The position numbers were made by a program, and so were the translations under genes. 64,000 bases of DNA from Micropterix aruncella. Its lineage: Eukaryota; Arthropoda; Insecta; Lepidoptera; Micropterigidae. The stretch is taken from positions 4,828,795 to 4,892,794 of the forward strand of contig OX155957.1 in assembly GCA_944548615.1 (NCBI GenBank), in the 5' to 3' direction. The notes beneath the pieces are model-generated. The model saw only the letters and a program-made list of their open reading frames with translations, was not told where the DNA came from and made no database searches. Positions 49,030-61,700 of the stretch are shown here, one piece after another. Positions within the stretch are counted from its first letter, which is position 1. Each line of letters starts with the position of its first letter.

Positions 49030-49860
49030 TAGCCCGATACTGCTTACCAGTCCATGCAGAACACTGAACTTCAAGTTGGGCAGATCGCTGAGTTCGATAA
49101 AGGCTCGTTCCAGTAAACTGTGTCTTTTTTGCGGCGTGGCCTGAGCAGCAACCAACGATGTGTATGCTGTCTTCAGGTTATTCGCCACTTATTGGGTTGC
49201 TCTCGGTTAAACCAAGGTTGAATAGATGTGCTCTAAGGGTCGTGTATCCGGTGAGGAGACCGATAGTGGTTCTATGGTTCTTCTTGCTCATGTCAAGTAG
49301 GGCCTTGGTTTTCTTTGGAAGTGGTTGCTCCATCATGGATTTTGCTGGCGATATCCTTGGCTATATTTTCAGGAGGCACAATGCTCCTGCTCAAAGCAGT
49401 CCCTGATGATTTTCTTACCTATAGCGAAGGGGACCCCAACAACTGGCTCCACCGGGCATTCCCGTGTGCCTAGTGTTGCCAGTCTATCGACCTCTTCGTT
49501 GCTGGATATGCTTTGATGGCCCGGTGTCCATATTTAGGTATTTATTTTTGCTTTTAATAATTTATTAACCTCTTTCATACAGTCCCAGACCACAGAAGAT
49601 TCTGTGGTGAGCTTCCAATACTGCTTTGCTACCAGAGCAAATAAGATTTTTTTTTACCTCAAGTCGACTTTCGAGTTTTATACATTCCAATATGGCAAAC
49701 ACCTCGGCTTGGTAACCTTGGCATATTGTCCAAGGGAGATGCTGATTCTGCGGTTGGTTTTGAGTCCGTAGACGCCTGCCCCAAAACGTCCATTTGTTCC
49801 TGATCCGTCGGGAACCAGTCGTCGGCATTGTGGCTTTGGTGCCAAGGCGGTTTCTTTCAG
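49030..49860 (-). pseudogene. LINE RNase H domain and downstream region
   Basis: On the minus strand: DGSGTNGRFGAGVYG (first catalytic Asp), then a frameshift, QAEVFAILECIKL (catalytic Glu), ICSGSKAVLEA (the usual Asp of SDS is Gly here), then WTPGHQSISSNEEVDRLA, and further on TIGLLTGYTTLRAHLFNLGL. This is the RNase H with the following segment found in I-, LOA- and R1-type LINEs. Frameshifts and a lost catalytic Asp show decay. Confidence 0.8.
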
Positions 49861-51199
49861 TCCTCCCTGGTGGGGATTAGGATTTTATAGGATTTCTCTA
49901 CTAAGATTTTTTTGTAGTCTTTCCTGGGTTAGAGTGAATTGGCTTTTGTGGGGGGTGCTTAGCTCAGAGTGATTGGGCCCTCCTGGCTTCCACTCGCCCA
50001 AACACTTCAGTCTGTATGCTGTAAGATACTTACTATATTTTTACTTAAAATTGTATAATAACTAATATAAAATTTATAAATAAACAGTGGAAGTAAAAAC
50101 TTTTAATAGCATAATACGTGGGGCATTCCGTGAAGTTACTCTAATTGAAGTGTCGTGTGCTTTACAAAATTCACCTTAATCAATGCGGCATTAGTGAGCA
50201 GACTTTTATGAGAGCTTAGATAATACAATTACATACCACAATTGACGGTACTAAATCCAGGTCAAATCTCCCTTAATATCTTAGCCTTACGAGGCAGTAA
50301 ATCCATGTTAAGCATAGTCTGATTGCATGATTTTGAATTAGATATTGGTCTTAGGCCTGGAATTAAGAGGGATGGAGACGTCTAGACTTTTAATCCCAAG
50401 TTTTACCCCCGATATGCGATGCAAATACGTAAAAATTTTTTTACTTATTAGTTTTGTTTAATGTTTATCCTTCGTAGAAACCATTATAATTCTCATTATA
50501 ACTTCGTTATACTGGTATTATGGATATTTCACAATACAATCTCTGATTCATTATTTCTGTCAGTGGTTCTCAGACTATGGCTATTTGCTTTATAAAAGTG
50601 GTTTCTGCCACAATCTTAATTAGTATTAATGGACCATTATTTGGGTAGTTGGTAGATTTTTTTTTTATTTTCGAAATGCCTAACTTGCCTGTAGGTATGT
50701 ATTTAAGAAATGCCTTTTAATTTCGTTTTATGCCTAAAATATACTCCAAATAACTGGAAGACAAATGGAAAACTAATCAGTTGTATCACTGCAAGACATT
50801 CCCGGCAAGTAGACAACCCTTTCTCTTCCGCGCCAATTTCGTACAAAATTTGCAGTATTTTTCTTGGTATTAAAATGGTATTTTACCAAAAATATTTGCG
50901 TCCTTTATATACGAGATATTCCAACCAAATGGCACCGGTGCACAGATTCATTGTTGGGCTAAAATCACATTGTGATTGGAATATCTCATATTCAACCGAC
51001 ACAAATATATCTAATATATGTCCGCCATACAAATGTCTGAGAATCAAATATCTAAATTTGCCGCGTCACGGCATTGTGATATCGAGCGAAGTACTTTCAA
51101 ATTTAAATCTTTATTACGCTGTGTCTGTCTTATCTTACGCTGTTATCTTTATTACGCTGTTATGTTGTATGTTGACCAAGGCTGAAAGAACGATCACAT
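49861..51199. other. no recognised gene
   Basis: A 170-codon frame at 50710-51222 has no recognisable motif; its start overlaps a repeat block (50781-50820) and its end runs into a copy of the unclassified repeat family, so it is likely chance. Confidence 0.45.
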
Positions 51200-51590
51200 A
51201 TCGTTATACCAGCCTGGGGTGACGGGTTCGACCTTTGTAGTCGACACCGTCCAACTGTTATGTTTACTATTTCTTACTCTTAAAATGTTATGATTGAATT
51301 TAAATACGTATTTTAACTGGTTATTGTAATTTTAAAAAATAATTAATGATAAGCACAAGAAGTGATCGGTAGTTTTAAAAATGAAATTGAAATTGTACGC
51401 CCTGTGGGCAAACTGTATTGAGCCATTCTCTACCAAACCATCAATCTGTACCTGTTACATACAGTTATGCAATAATAGTCTACCTATCTATCTATCTACG
51501 TTCAGCCCAGGTTGAAAGAATGATTATATATCGGTATACCTTCCTGGGTCGACAGGTTTGACCATTGTAGTTGACACCACTCCACTATGG
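51200..51590 (+). repeat. two end fragments of the unclassified repeat family
   Basis: 'gcctggggtgacgggttcga' ... 'tgtagtcgacaccgtcc' near 51212 and 'cctgggtcgacaggtttga' ... 'tgtagttgacaccactcc' near 51532, each preceded by 'gttgaaagaa.gat.a.atc'. Only the 3' portion of the family is present, twice. Confidence 0.6.
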
Positions 51591-52051
51591 CCAGTGGCGG
51601 TTCCTTCATACAAGCCGAAAAACCCGGCTTGCCTTTTTCTTGAAAAGATCGCTAAACTAAATAAATAAATGAAACTAATAAACGCGAGCGCCTATTGCTA
51701 TCTAGCGGGCACAGATCGCTCCACGCGACAAAACAGGTTGTCAACAGAGCAACAATTCGCATTCTTACCGAGTTGAGTTCAGCTAGTCGTCTCGCTCGCC
51801 CAAAAGAGCTTGCAACGGGGCTTTCAAAACCAATGGTCCTTTAATTCTAACCTATGGCAAATTACGCAAAACAATATACGACTGTTGTACTGATGAATAA
51901 GCCAGGCATGCGTTAGCGTAAAGTAGAATGCGAGCGTGTTCCATTTGTTTTGAGCAAGTGACAGAGCAGATTTTTTTATTGTCTGATAAACAATGGAGGA
52001 AACTGTCCCTTGTGGTAAGTTCTGTCTTAACTTTATTTCACTCGCTAGGAG
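51591..52051. other. no recognised gene
   Basis: Nothing identified. Confidence 0.4.
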
Positions 52052-52270
52052 TTAATCCCCTAGAATGTGAGGCGACCAACTCGGGTTACCTACGGCAAAA
52101 TGTATATAAATTTATATAAATGTAAATATAAATGTAAATGTGCGCCGCTCTATAGTAATAGTATAGCTCTATAGTAAACCCGCTCTATGTTAATGTAAAT
52201 GTGTGTGTAAATATAAATTTATTTACATTTTGCCGTAGGTAACCCGAGCTGGTCGCCGATCATTTCTTAA
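52052..52270. mobile_element. piggyBac-like foldback MITE, copy A
   Basis: TTAA at both edges (52052-52055, 52267-52270). Inside, 'aactcgggttacctacggca' is mirrored by 'tgccgtaggtaacccgagct', followed by repeated ACATTTATA-type sequence in both arms. Diverged copy of 54796-55044. Confidence 0.75.
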
Positions 52271-53264
52271 CGCCATTTCTTAACGCCACCGGAGGTATAC
52301 GACTGCTGATAAGTATATGTTATATTATGTCTAGCAGTAGCATGCCTTCAGTGTGCTTTATTGAATCTACGACACAATCAGAAAATGTCAAACTGCAGGG
52401 TAAAGACGTACCCCTTTTTTTACTATCAAATGCGTAAAAACAACAAAAAGGTATGTCGGGCTTGCTCCATTCACCAACCCTAGACACGCAACTGACTATG
52501 GCGTTGTACAAGTTAATACCCTACATAGTCAATGTTTACGCCTTGCCACCATCATGATGCTTTGTCAAATATACGATCCAAGATATCCTAACGCAGCGCT
52601 TTATCGAATTTCATTCTTTGTCTATAACCGAGTACTTTCTCTTCGCCTGGCTTTTATTTGAAATTTGATTTATATCTATAGCGCAGATTCTTAGTAAAAT
52701 GAACACACTTGCCGCTCTGTCTGTTTTACTAGATCTCTTAAAACTAACATAAAGTCGTCGCTGAAAACTCAACAAAGTGGCGTTCGCCCGAAATCAACGT
52801 TTGCGCCGCTGAATCTTCAAATTGATGGTGGAAAGTTTAAGGCGTGGAAAACTTGAAAGCGGGAGAAAACACTTCAAGCGACGATTTGCACATCACTGCT
52901 CCGTGTAATTGTTGTTGCGCCAACTAAAATGAATTTTGGATCTCATCATAATTAACGCCCCGTACAGCCGGAGCGACTCGCGAGTATGAATACGAGAGTG
53001 TCTTACAACGTTTCTAGCATTTCGTCTATAAGATTCCTTTTGCTCTTCCTCGAAGGAGGCTTAAGTGCAAAAATTCAAACAGCAGTGACTGAAATAATTT
53101 AAAAAAAAATCAAAACACCACTAATGTTACAATAAATCAATTGTATCACCCTAAGATTTACCGGCAAACAGACAAGCTCCCCTCACGCCAACCCCCCCCC
53201 CCCCCTATCATCTCCTCCAATCCCAACCCGCCGAAACCCCCTTCGAAACCCCCGCACCACACAA
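52271..53264. other. no recognised gene
   Basis: Contains a repeat block at 53141-53175 shared with 30062 and 50781, and a C-run near 53190. No gene seen. Confidence 0.4.
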
Positions 53265-53580
53265 TTAAAAAGGCGATCAATATAGTGTGGCATCTCCTTG
53301 AGAATGTAATACGGGATATAATTTAACGTCATCAGCAAAGAATAAGCGGTTTTAATACATAATGTACAATTGTAGGCAACTGATGAATAATAGAAACAAC
53401 ACAGTAGAAAGATTTGATCCCTGAAATATACCCAAAAAAAACTTTGAATGCTGTAGATTCAGATGACCCAAAGCTGACTGTCTGTCTTTCTTTGAAAAAA
53501 CTTTTATTTATCTCCCCTTGCTTTTTGTCTTGTAGTTTCAAACAAATGTAATAACGTTTGACAAGATTTGTCATAAAATT
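53265..53580 (-). pseudogene. LINE reverse transcriptase core fragment
   Basis: Minus-strand frames give FKVFLGIFQGSN then VLFLLFISCL (equivalent to SGVPQGS..GPLLFLLFIN) and FFADDVKLYPVL with the catalytic Asp pair (FADD, 53328-53339). The two pieces lie in different frames. Jockey/CR1-group by motif. Confidence 0.75.
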
Positions 53581-54795
53581 GTATCTGCCAGGTCATTTAC
53601 TTCCAGTGCATTATCCACTCCAGAATGTGCGTTGTTTATCAGTAAACGATAGTGGACTTAGGGGTAAGAGTAGCCTTCCTTCCAGCACCCGAGCAACTGT
53701 AATGAGGTGACGTGTAATTAGTAAATCATTTTATAAATTTTGTTTTGTATTTTTTTTTAAATGAGATTATATTTATTTCTTTTTTTTCATGTCTTAATTT
53801 GACATTATTGCCACTTTTATTAGATTTGACATTTAGTTATTTTTAGTTCACTGTGTGTAGTGTTTTTTTTTTAAATATATTTTTCTCGGGTGCATTTCCA
53901 TTCCCTATGGCAAAACTGTGGCCTTATGTTCTGGGAAATGGTGGCAAATTCAATAAGAATTTCGCGCCTCCGAAAAAAGTGTAATCCGAATACTGTTCAC
54001 AGTGTCTTCCTGCAAGCCGTACTTCACCGAGTCTAAAATTTCGCGATGTATTCCATTTTTGTAAACCAAACTATTACATATGCAAAAAAGGATACTGACG
54101 CTGCTGTTCTAAATTCAGATGGTTGAAACAAATCAAACTCACGTTTCTTAAAAGTACGGCTAAGTTAAGTTCAAAATAGTTTTATATACCAGAGTAAGCT
54201 GTTTTACAACAGAATCACCAGATAAGTCTGGTAGAAGATCAATTAAATATATAACACCAAGGCACGCTTGCCAATAGCCCGTTCTATTGTATTAAGGATA
54301 TATACGAAATATGTACTTTTCTAGTTTCTGTTGCAATTTAGAATGGCTATTCGACCACTTAAGTGGGTAATTTTATTTTGAATCTATTATTATTCTGTTG
54401 CTTTAACTTTGCCCAACTATGATTATTAAATTTTATTATTATTTATACCATTTTTATATTTATTTAACAAAATACAAAATAATTAATTAAAACACAATGA
54501 TTGGGCGTCAATCGTAACTAAGCAGCGCTTGTTCCATAGAAGACACCAATTTTATATATTAGGAATTTAATATGTAATTTCATGAAAATATGTTTTTTAA
54601 TCTTATGGTTTCATAGTTTTAGATGAAAATAGTTTCGATATTGTCATAGTAAAGTTAAAAAGAAACAAAATAATCATTAAAATAATAAAATAATCAAAGA
54701 ATAATACTGTCCTGTTACAGCTTACCTTATGGGGCAAACAGTAATAACAGTGTAGTTAATATTTTTTTGTCTTTTTTTAAATTTTAGCGCAGTTC
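53581..54795. other. no recognised gene
   Basis: AT-rich; nothing identified. Confidence 0.45.
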
Positions 54796-55044
54796 TTAAC
54801 CCCTCAAATGAATGGCGATTAACTCGGGTTGCCTACGGCAAAATGTATATAAATTTATATTTACATTTACATTTACATTTACATAGAGCGGGGTTTACTA
54901 TAGAGCTATAGCATTACTATAGAGCGGATTACTATAAAGCGGCGCACATTTACATTTATATTTACATTTATATAAATTTATATACATTTTGTATACATTT
55001 TGCCAAGGCATCCCTTAAGGGACGCCTCACATTTGAGGGGTTAA
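54796..55044. mobile_element. piggyBac-like foldback MITE, copy B
   Basis: TTAACCCCTCAAATG at the left (54796-54810) is exactly inverted at the right (55030-55044). TTAA is the piggyBac target. The interior is nearly symmetrical, with (ACATTT)n arms and a central CTATAGAGC region. Confidence 0.85.
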
Positions 55045-57989
55045 AAAATGTGTTTTTTAGTTTCAAAACTATGTATTTTTTATTATGATTACGATTTTAT
55101 TGACGATAATTTTATGATTGACTGCACAGATTCTCGTATCAAAAAATTTCATTTATGTAACTACTTCAAAACGTAAAGAGTAATTTAACTCGTAAATGAA
55201 AATATTTGGTATTTAATATTAAAAAGGAAATCAGAGATCTGCTCTTACTTATATGCATTGACTCAGATTATTTTGACTTAACAAAGCGTAGGAATTCCAA
55301 TTACCTGGAAATATGCAGAAAAAAATTATTTGAGAATACAAGTAGGTACAACAAGTAAATAATAATAGATTTTATGATTTAATTTTTTTTCGTGATATTT
55401 ATAACTGTCGCATATGTACTACTCTGTGTTTGTATGTATACTGACTTAGAATAAAACAACTCGTCTAGTTAGGTAGTGTCCTGTTCTTATAATGCATCTA
55501 GTTGAGACTGTTCAAGAAAGAAGTACCTCTCTATGTATAAAATGAATTACCGGTGAAAACTTGTTTCGTATTCGGTATTTTATTTTGTATTGTGTAATAT
55601 TATATTTAATGGAAAAGGTGGTCGACATCTGGCTCTCTCTAGGATGAATAATGCGGCCATCCGCGCTGAACGTGAAAACCAGTCTTGAAAATATCCCTAA
55701 AGTACACTATGCATAATGTGATATAATTAATATTCGCCATATAGCACAACTTAATCTAAAACGCAACATCGCTCATCTATCACTTTCATAATAGGACCAT
55801 ATTAAGGCTGAAGCAGAGGTTCTCAAACTGTTTTAAATGAAGATACTTTTGTATTTTGCACGTATAGTCACTTAATTCACCCTGAGCTTAATGAATACAA
55901 ACTATAATCATCATTATCGTTGCTGCCTTTGTATGAGCCATCCGCCACGGAATAGTTATTTTCTAAAATATAGGCAATTTTCAGATATATGGAAGAAATA
56001 ATCATATCTGAAAAAGGGCTTTTCATTCGAGACTTTTGTGACGGACCACCCCTCACTAGACTCCAAGTTGTTTGATGTGAGGAGGTGGTGTCAACTTGCG
56101 GGTTATCTACGTATTAAAAGTCGATTGAAAGTATATCAGAAGGTATTTATTGTATCAGAAGGAATTTACAGTGATTTATATTGCCAATTTGTTAACGCTT
56201 CCCGAATAAGACAGGGGTTGACGCGAATGTAGTGGCTATCTGCCTGAAGTTACGAGGGTGCATAGATAAGGATTATAATTTGTGCTCAGAGTATCTTGTA
56301 CTTGACACGGCTCGAGTCTGTAGGAGTTCAGACTGATGCTTGCTCGTCTCGATATGAGGAACGAAGGAAGAGGTACCCAAAATGGTCGGACCCGTTGACC
56401 TAACTCGTGAGAGAAGTGCCGGGTGATTCCGCCGCTGTCTTGGGGGAGTGATCATTCGAGAAATGATACCTTGATCATATTTTCGCCGCCTTATAAAGGA
56501 CAAAATATTCCGAGTAAAAGTGTTGTTCAATGTAACTGATTTAACAAAGTAGTTAAAATTCGTGCTAATTCAGGTGCACGAGGTGAAATAATGGCTGTAT
56601 TGACATTAGTGCATTTCACTGGAATTCAATGTATTTGTTGACTGGCATATACGATACTTTAGGATCGTTACACTTTTATTGAAATAATACTGCTTAGAAA
56701 CCGATCGGACATCCAGAATCCAATCTGAAGTTTTCTCGGTTATCGAAAAGATTTTGCAGTAGAATGTTTTTTGCCTTTAGAGCTATTCCGCACAAACTGT
56801 ATTGGTGGTTTGGAGGATACTGTCAAACCTTTGTAGTCACAAGCTCCTGAGAGGCCAAATACCTCCCAAATAACTGGAAGGACTTTGTCATTGCGGTAAG
56901 TATACCGTTCATGATCTATATATAGCCTCCTTGCAGCCAGCTTGATTTTGTCCAGGTGTGCAAGGGGTATTGCTACAAAGGGGATATATATTATTCTCTA
57001 AATTCCTCCAATAAGCGATGTTACTGAGGTCTGGAAGTGTATGCTGAAAGGTATTAAAATAAAATTTCAGCATCTCTGGAGTCCAATCGTACAAAATTAC
57101 CTTCCAGTGCATCGGAGGAAGAAAGCGAAAGTCCCGAACTGCTGTCCAGTCATTCTGTCATCGAAGGCTAACAGCATGAGATAACAGTCGTTGGTAACCC
57201 GACCATCCTTAGAAGAATCGGGCTGTTTGTACCCGCCAATTACTACCGTGCTAGGACTCACGCATTGTTCGCGTTACCGCGAGCTAGAACTAACATCGCT
57301 CAACACTCAACACTGTTTCACGGTGCGGACGCTTCGTACCCTAAATGCACTATGTTCGGCTGAGCCAGAATTGGATATTTGGATGGTGAACTTAGCACAA
57401 CTGCAAAGTGCGGTAATGGCATTTCTTAGCAATCAAGTAATTAGGTAAATATGTAGCATGTAGTATTACAATTGTTAAAAAGTAGTAACTAGTATAATAA
57501 GAAAGGTAGGTTAGATAATCATTAGATCGTTTAATTTTAATATGTTCGTGTTATATTTTATTGTTGGTCCAGAATTACCATATACCACCTTTCCTCGGAT
57601 GATTAATTACTAAGGCAGCCATTCGTCACCCAAGTCACTTCGCCATCTCGACCCATTTTGACAGCTTGTAAGGGTACGCTTGTAAGGGACAGCTTGTACG
57701 AGTTTAGTACATATGAGAAATTGCGTTATCAACGATTAAAATGGAATAACTTCTTCGGGACATGGAATACCAATTCAGTTCTTCAAACTATCATTATTAT
57801 ATTAAGTAATCTTTATTTAAATATTTCGCAATAGTTCTATCAAAAACAGTAAAAGATGATAAATACTAACTGGTCGCGATATTCGCACTATCTATGCGCG
57901 AATACCTCGATTATCGCCGCTTTTCGCAGCAACCCCGGTAAACACGTTGGACTGTATTGTTTCGATAGTTTTTATTTTTTACTGGGGTT
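55045..57989. other. no recognised gene
   Basis: About 2.9 kb without a motif I can support. A short block near 56044-56070 is the inverse of part of 23329-23354. Open frames (for example 56909-57112 and 57191-57448) show nothing recognisable. Confidence 0.45.
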
Positions 57990-58596
57990 CATTTCCATAG
58001 GTTAGAGCACCGAAACCGCCGCTCGACTGCCGACGAATCCAAGGCTTTTGCACTACTTGTCCGGTAGGTACGAAAATAAAGGTCGATTTCCGTATGACGA
58101 CGTTTATTCCATTAAAATTGCAACCGCTTACACTATTAGGTTACTTTAACGAGTCTTTTACACTATAATTACGCTACTTAAACCGACTCTTTTACACTAT
58201 AATACGAGTCTTTGTAAACATAAACACTATAGAACGGGAAATCCTCGCCGCCAAGGATGCGACCGGAGCGAGTGAAACACTTTTAACCACTGTCAGATAT
58301 TGACAAATAATATTTTAAAAAGGGTCAGCATTTCAACGCTCAGCCAACCATAATACAAAAAAAAACCCTCAACCGAATTCCGCCTCCCACGGTCAGAGGC
58401 GAGGCGATTTATGACGAGCGTTCTCGAAAGTCTATTATATTATGGACAAAAACGACAAGTGTTTGCGACTTTCTAGTGAATTATTGTCCCCTTAACATAC
58501 GCCTAAAAGTGTAATTTATAGCTGTAACAGACACGAGTCATTTTCAAAGGAGAACCAATTCTATGAACTCTTCAACGTCGCTTATAATATTATCCA
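57990..58596 (-). repeat. 3' LTR of BEL copy 2 (inner boundary only)
   Basis: On the minus strand a purine run is followed by TGGATAATATTATAAGC, taken as the LTR start at 58596. AATAAA lies at 58108-58103 (minus). The partner LTR is beyond the right edge, so the outer end is a guess. Confidence 0.6.
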
Positions 58597-58605
58597 TTCT
58601 CCCCC
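58597..58605 (-). other. polypurine tract of BEL copy 2
   Basis: GGGGGAGAA on the minus strand, directly before the inferred LTR start. Confidence 0.6.
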
Positions 58606-58798
58606 GATGAACCGATCCGGTTCATCCTTAATTTTAAATTTTAACTACGGTTAATCTAATTATTTATCTGCTAATCTAATTGGAATCCTTGCTGTCCACT
58701 CAATTGGAATGTAACGTTGACAGCTCGGATTCTTGTTGGGTGACCTAACTTGTTTACATGAGATTCTTATTGATTTCATGCACTTTTACTTTCTTTGT

Positions 58799-61700
58799 TC
58801 AAGATTCTCTTTCGTCGGTAGGCCCCGCCGCAGCTGTTAGATCTAATCGTACTAATTTATTTATCGACCGGCGATAGACCTTTCCATCTGCAATCACATC
58901 GACAATTCGTACAGCGCCTTGCTTATCAGGATAAACATTTTTGATTAACGCGCGTGCCCATCGACCGCGTTCCAACGCCGGATCTAATAACAATACTAAT
59001 TCTCCAACTTGTAGGGGTGTCTCGCTTTTGGTCCACTTACGCCTATTTACTAAAAGCGGGAGTACATCTCTGCTCCACCGTCGCCAAAATGAGTCTGCTA
59101 GAGCTTGTGAACGTACCCATACTTTGCGGCTACAGAGATCGCTTTGATTAAATTCACCCATGGCGGTGCTAATATCCTGACGCCCTAACAGAAAATGTCC
59201 TGGAGTTAGAGGCTCGTCATCCCTGCTGTCTAAGGATATATGCGTGAGAGGACGCGAATTCATTATTGCCTCTACTTCAGCGAGCAATGTTCGCAGTACT
59301 TCTTCAGATGGAGCTTGCTCTTTCAGAACGGCATACAGGGCTCTTTTTGCGGTCTTGATCAGAGATTCCCAAACCCCTGCCATGTGAGGTGATACAGGTG
59401 TAGTATACCTCCATTCGATTTGGTCGTTGGTCAGCCTTTCCTTGATAGTTTCATTATTTATAGCGGCCACCGTATCCCGCAGCTCGCTACTCGCTGACTT
59501 GAAATTTCCGCCATTATCGCTCATAAATACCCTCGGCTTCCCTCTCCTCGCAATAAACCTTCTTATAGCCATTATGGCCGCACTTGTTGACAGATCGCCA
59601 GCAAGTTCTATGTGCGTTGCGCGCGTACTTAAGCAGGTGAAAAGCATACCATAGCGCTTTTCGACTGTTCTTCTTACAGTGACTTTAAGAGGCCCAAAAC
59701 AGTCTACGCCTACTGATGTGAAACACCTGACATGCGTTTCTAATCTAGGGGCAGGCAGTTGTCACATTAATGCTTTAACGGGCGTCGCTCTGCGAATTTT
59801 GCATAACATGCATTCGTAGAGCGTCTTTTTAACCGCCTGACGCGCGCCTATTATCCAGTAACGTTTCCTTAATATACCTAAAGTCAATTCTACGCCGCCA
59901 TGAGCTGCTTCTTCGTGCGTTCGTTTTATGAGCAGTCGCGTGTATCGCTCTTTACCATATAATATGATCGGGTTTTTCGTATCGTTCGGAACGTCCGTCG
60001 CATTGGCTATTCTACCGCTTAATCTTACTAATCCTCTCTCGTCTATGTAAGCGTTCAAGTCGGCCAGAAGACTGCCTCTCCCGAGCTTCTTCCCAGCACG
60101 TAATAACCCTATTTCGTGATGGAAACATCTCTGTTGCGCCTCTCTCATTAGCCACGAGTCGGCATTGGCGATATCCGCCGCGTTGAGCGCGCGCTCGCTC
60201 GTTCTCCTCCTGCATAGGTCGGTAAATTTCAGCATATAACCCACAGCGCGCACGATTCGCTTATGTTGCGAAAATCGCACTACATCTATTAGCCCAGATC
60301 GTTCCACAGTCAATGTAACAACAGCCGTTTTTTTGAACTCGAGGTCATCCTTTTCTGCGGCGCTCGGATTATGTGGTACTAATGTAGGCCAGCTCTCTCG
60401 AGGCTCTTTCAGGAAGCTAGGTCCCGTAAACCACCTCCCTTCTTTTGACAGGTCGATCACGGTAGAGGCCCTTGTTCCATCATCCGCAGGGTTATTCCGT
60501 CCTTCCACCCAGTGCCATTCATCGGGTGAACTTAGCTCGTCAATAACACCCAGCCTATTCGCCACGAATTGCAGGTGATTGTTACTGTTTGAACGAACCC
60601 ACCACCATACATTTCTAGAATCAGTCCACAAGAACTTCTCGTGGAACTCTAAGCTGTATTCTTTGGAAATTTTCGCGCTTAGTTCCGCTCCTAATAGTGC
60701 CGCCGTTAACTCTAGCCGTGCCACTGATAATTTATTTTTCATCGGCGCCACCCTCGTCTTGCTGGCTATGAACGAAATAATCGGTTCATTCCGGCCTCTT
60801 GTAAGGCGTAAGTACGCCACTGCACACATTGCACTAGCAGACGCGTCACAGAATACATGCAACTGTCTAATCTCTTCTTCTTCACGCGTCGTTCCGTGGT
60901 ATCGTGATAAGCGCACACCTTTCGCATGATGCAACGCACTCAGCCATTTTTCCCAGCATTTAAAAACCTCGCTCGGGACGGGTTCATCCCAGCCGATTCC
61001 ACTACTCCAGACCTGTTGCATTATGATCTTAGCTCGGATCATGATAGGATTGAGCGCTCCGATCGGATCATAGATAGACATAATTAATTGTAATGCTTCC
61101 CGTTTCGTAGGTACGCGTTGAGCAGTTTTTAAAGAGATATCCAACTTATTCATGCTAAAATTAAAAGCTAATTCATCGCTTTCTGGCAACCACGTCAGCC
61201 CTAATAGCCTATGTGACGTCGTTTCGCCCTTTTCCAGCGATATCAGCGACTGCGCCCGGTGACCGGGAGGAATGTCATCGAGCGCGCTGACCGCGTTCGA
61301 TGCCCAGTCCGTTAGCGTAAAATTTCCCTCTTTATGAATCTCGTTTATTTCTCGAATTATCTTTTTAGCTTCTTCCACTGAAGAGACGCCTGAAAGAAGA
61401 TCATCCATATAAAAATCTTCTTCTATAGCTTTCACGGCAGCGGGGAACTGTTTTTTGAACCTAGCCGCGTTTTTGTTCCTTACGAACTGGGCGGACGCCG
61501 GGGAGCTTTTACTGCCGAAAATTAAAGTGTTCATTTTCATTACGCTAGGCTCGACGTCCCGCTTGTAGCCTCGCCACAGAAAAAGTTGGCTATAGCTGTC
61601 AGCTTCTATCACCCTGATCCTTAAATACATGTCTTTAATATCGGCTGTGAATGCCACCTTATTTTCTCTAAATCTAAATAAAATTCCTATAATAGAGTTA

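Noticed and set aside
50710..51222. 170-codon frame
   Set aside because: No recognisable domain; its ends overlap two different interspersed repeat blocks, so it is likely a chance frame.
59427..60929. Antisense frames of 75-116 codons opposite BEL copy 2
   Set aside because: Shadow frames of the minus-strand polyprotein.
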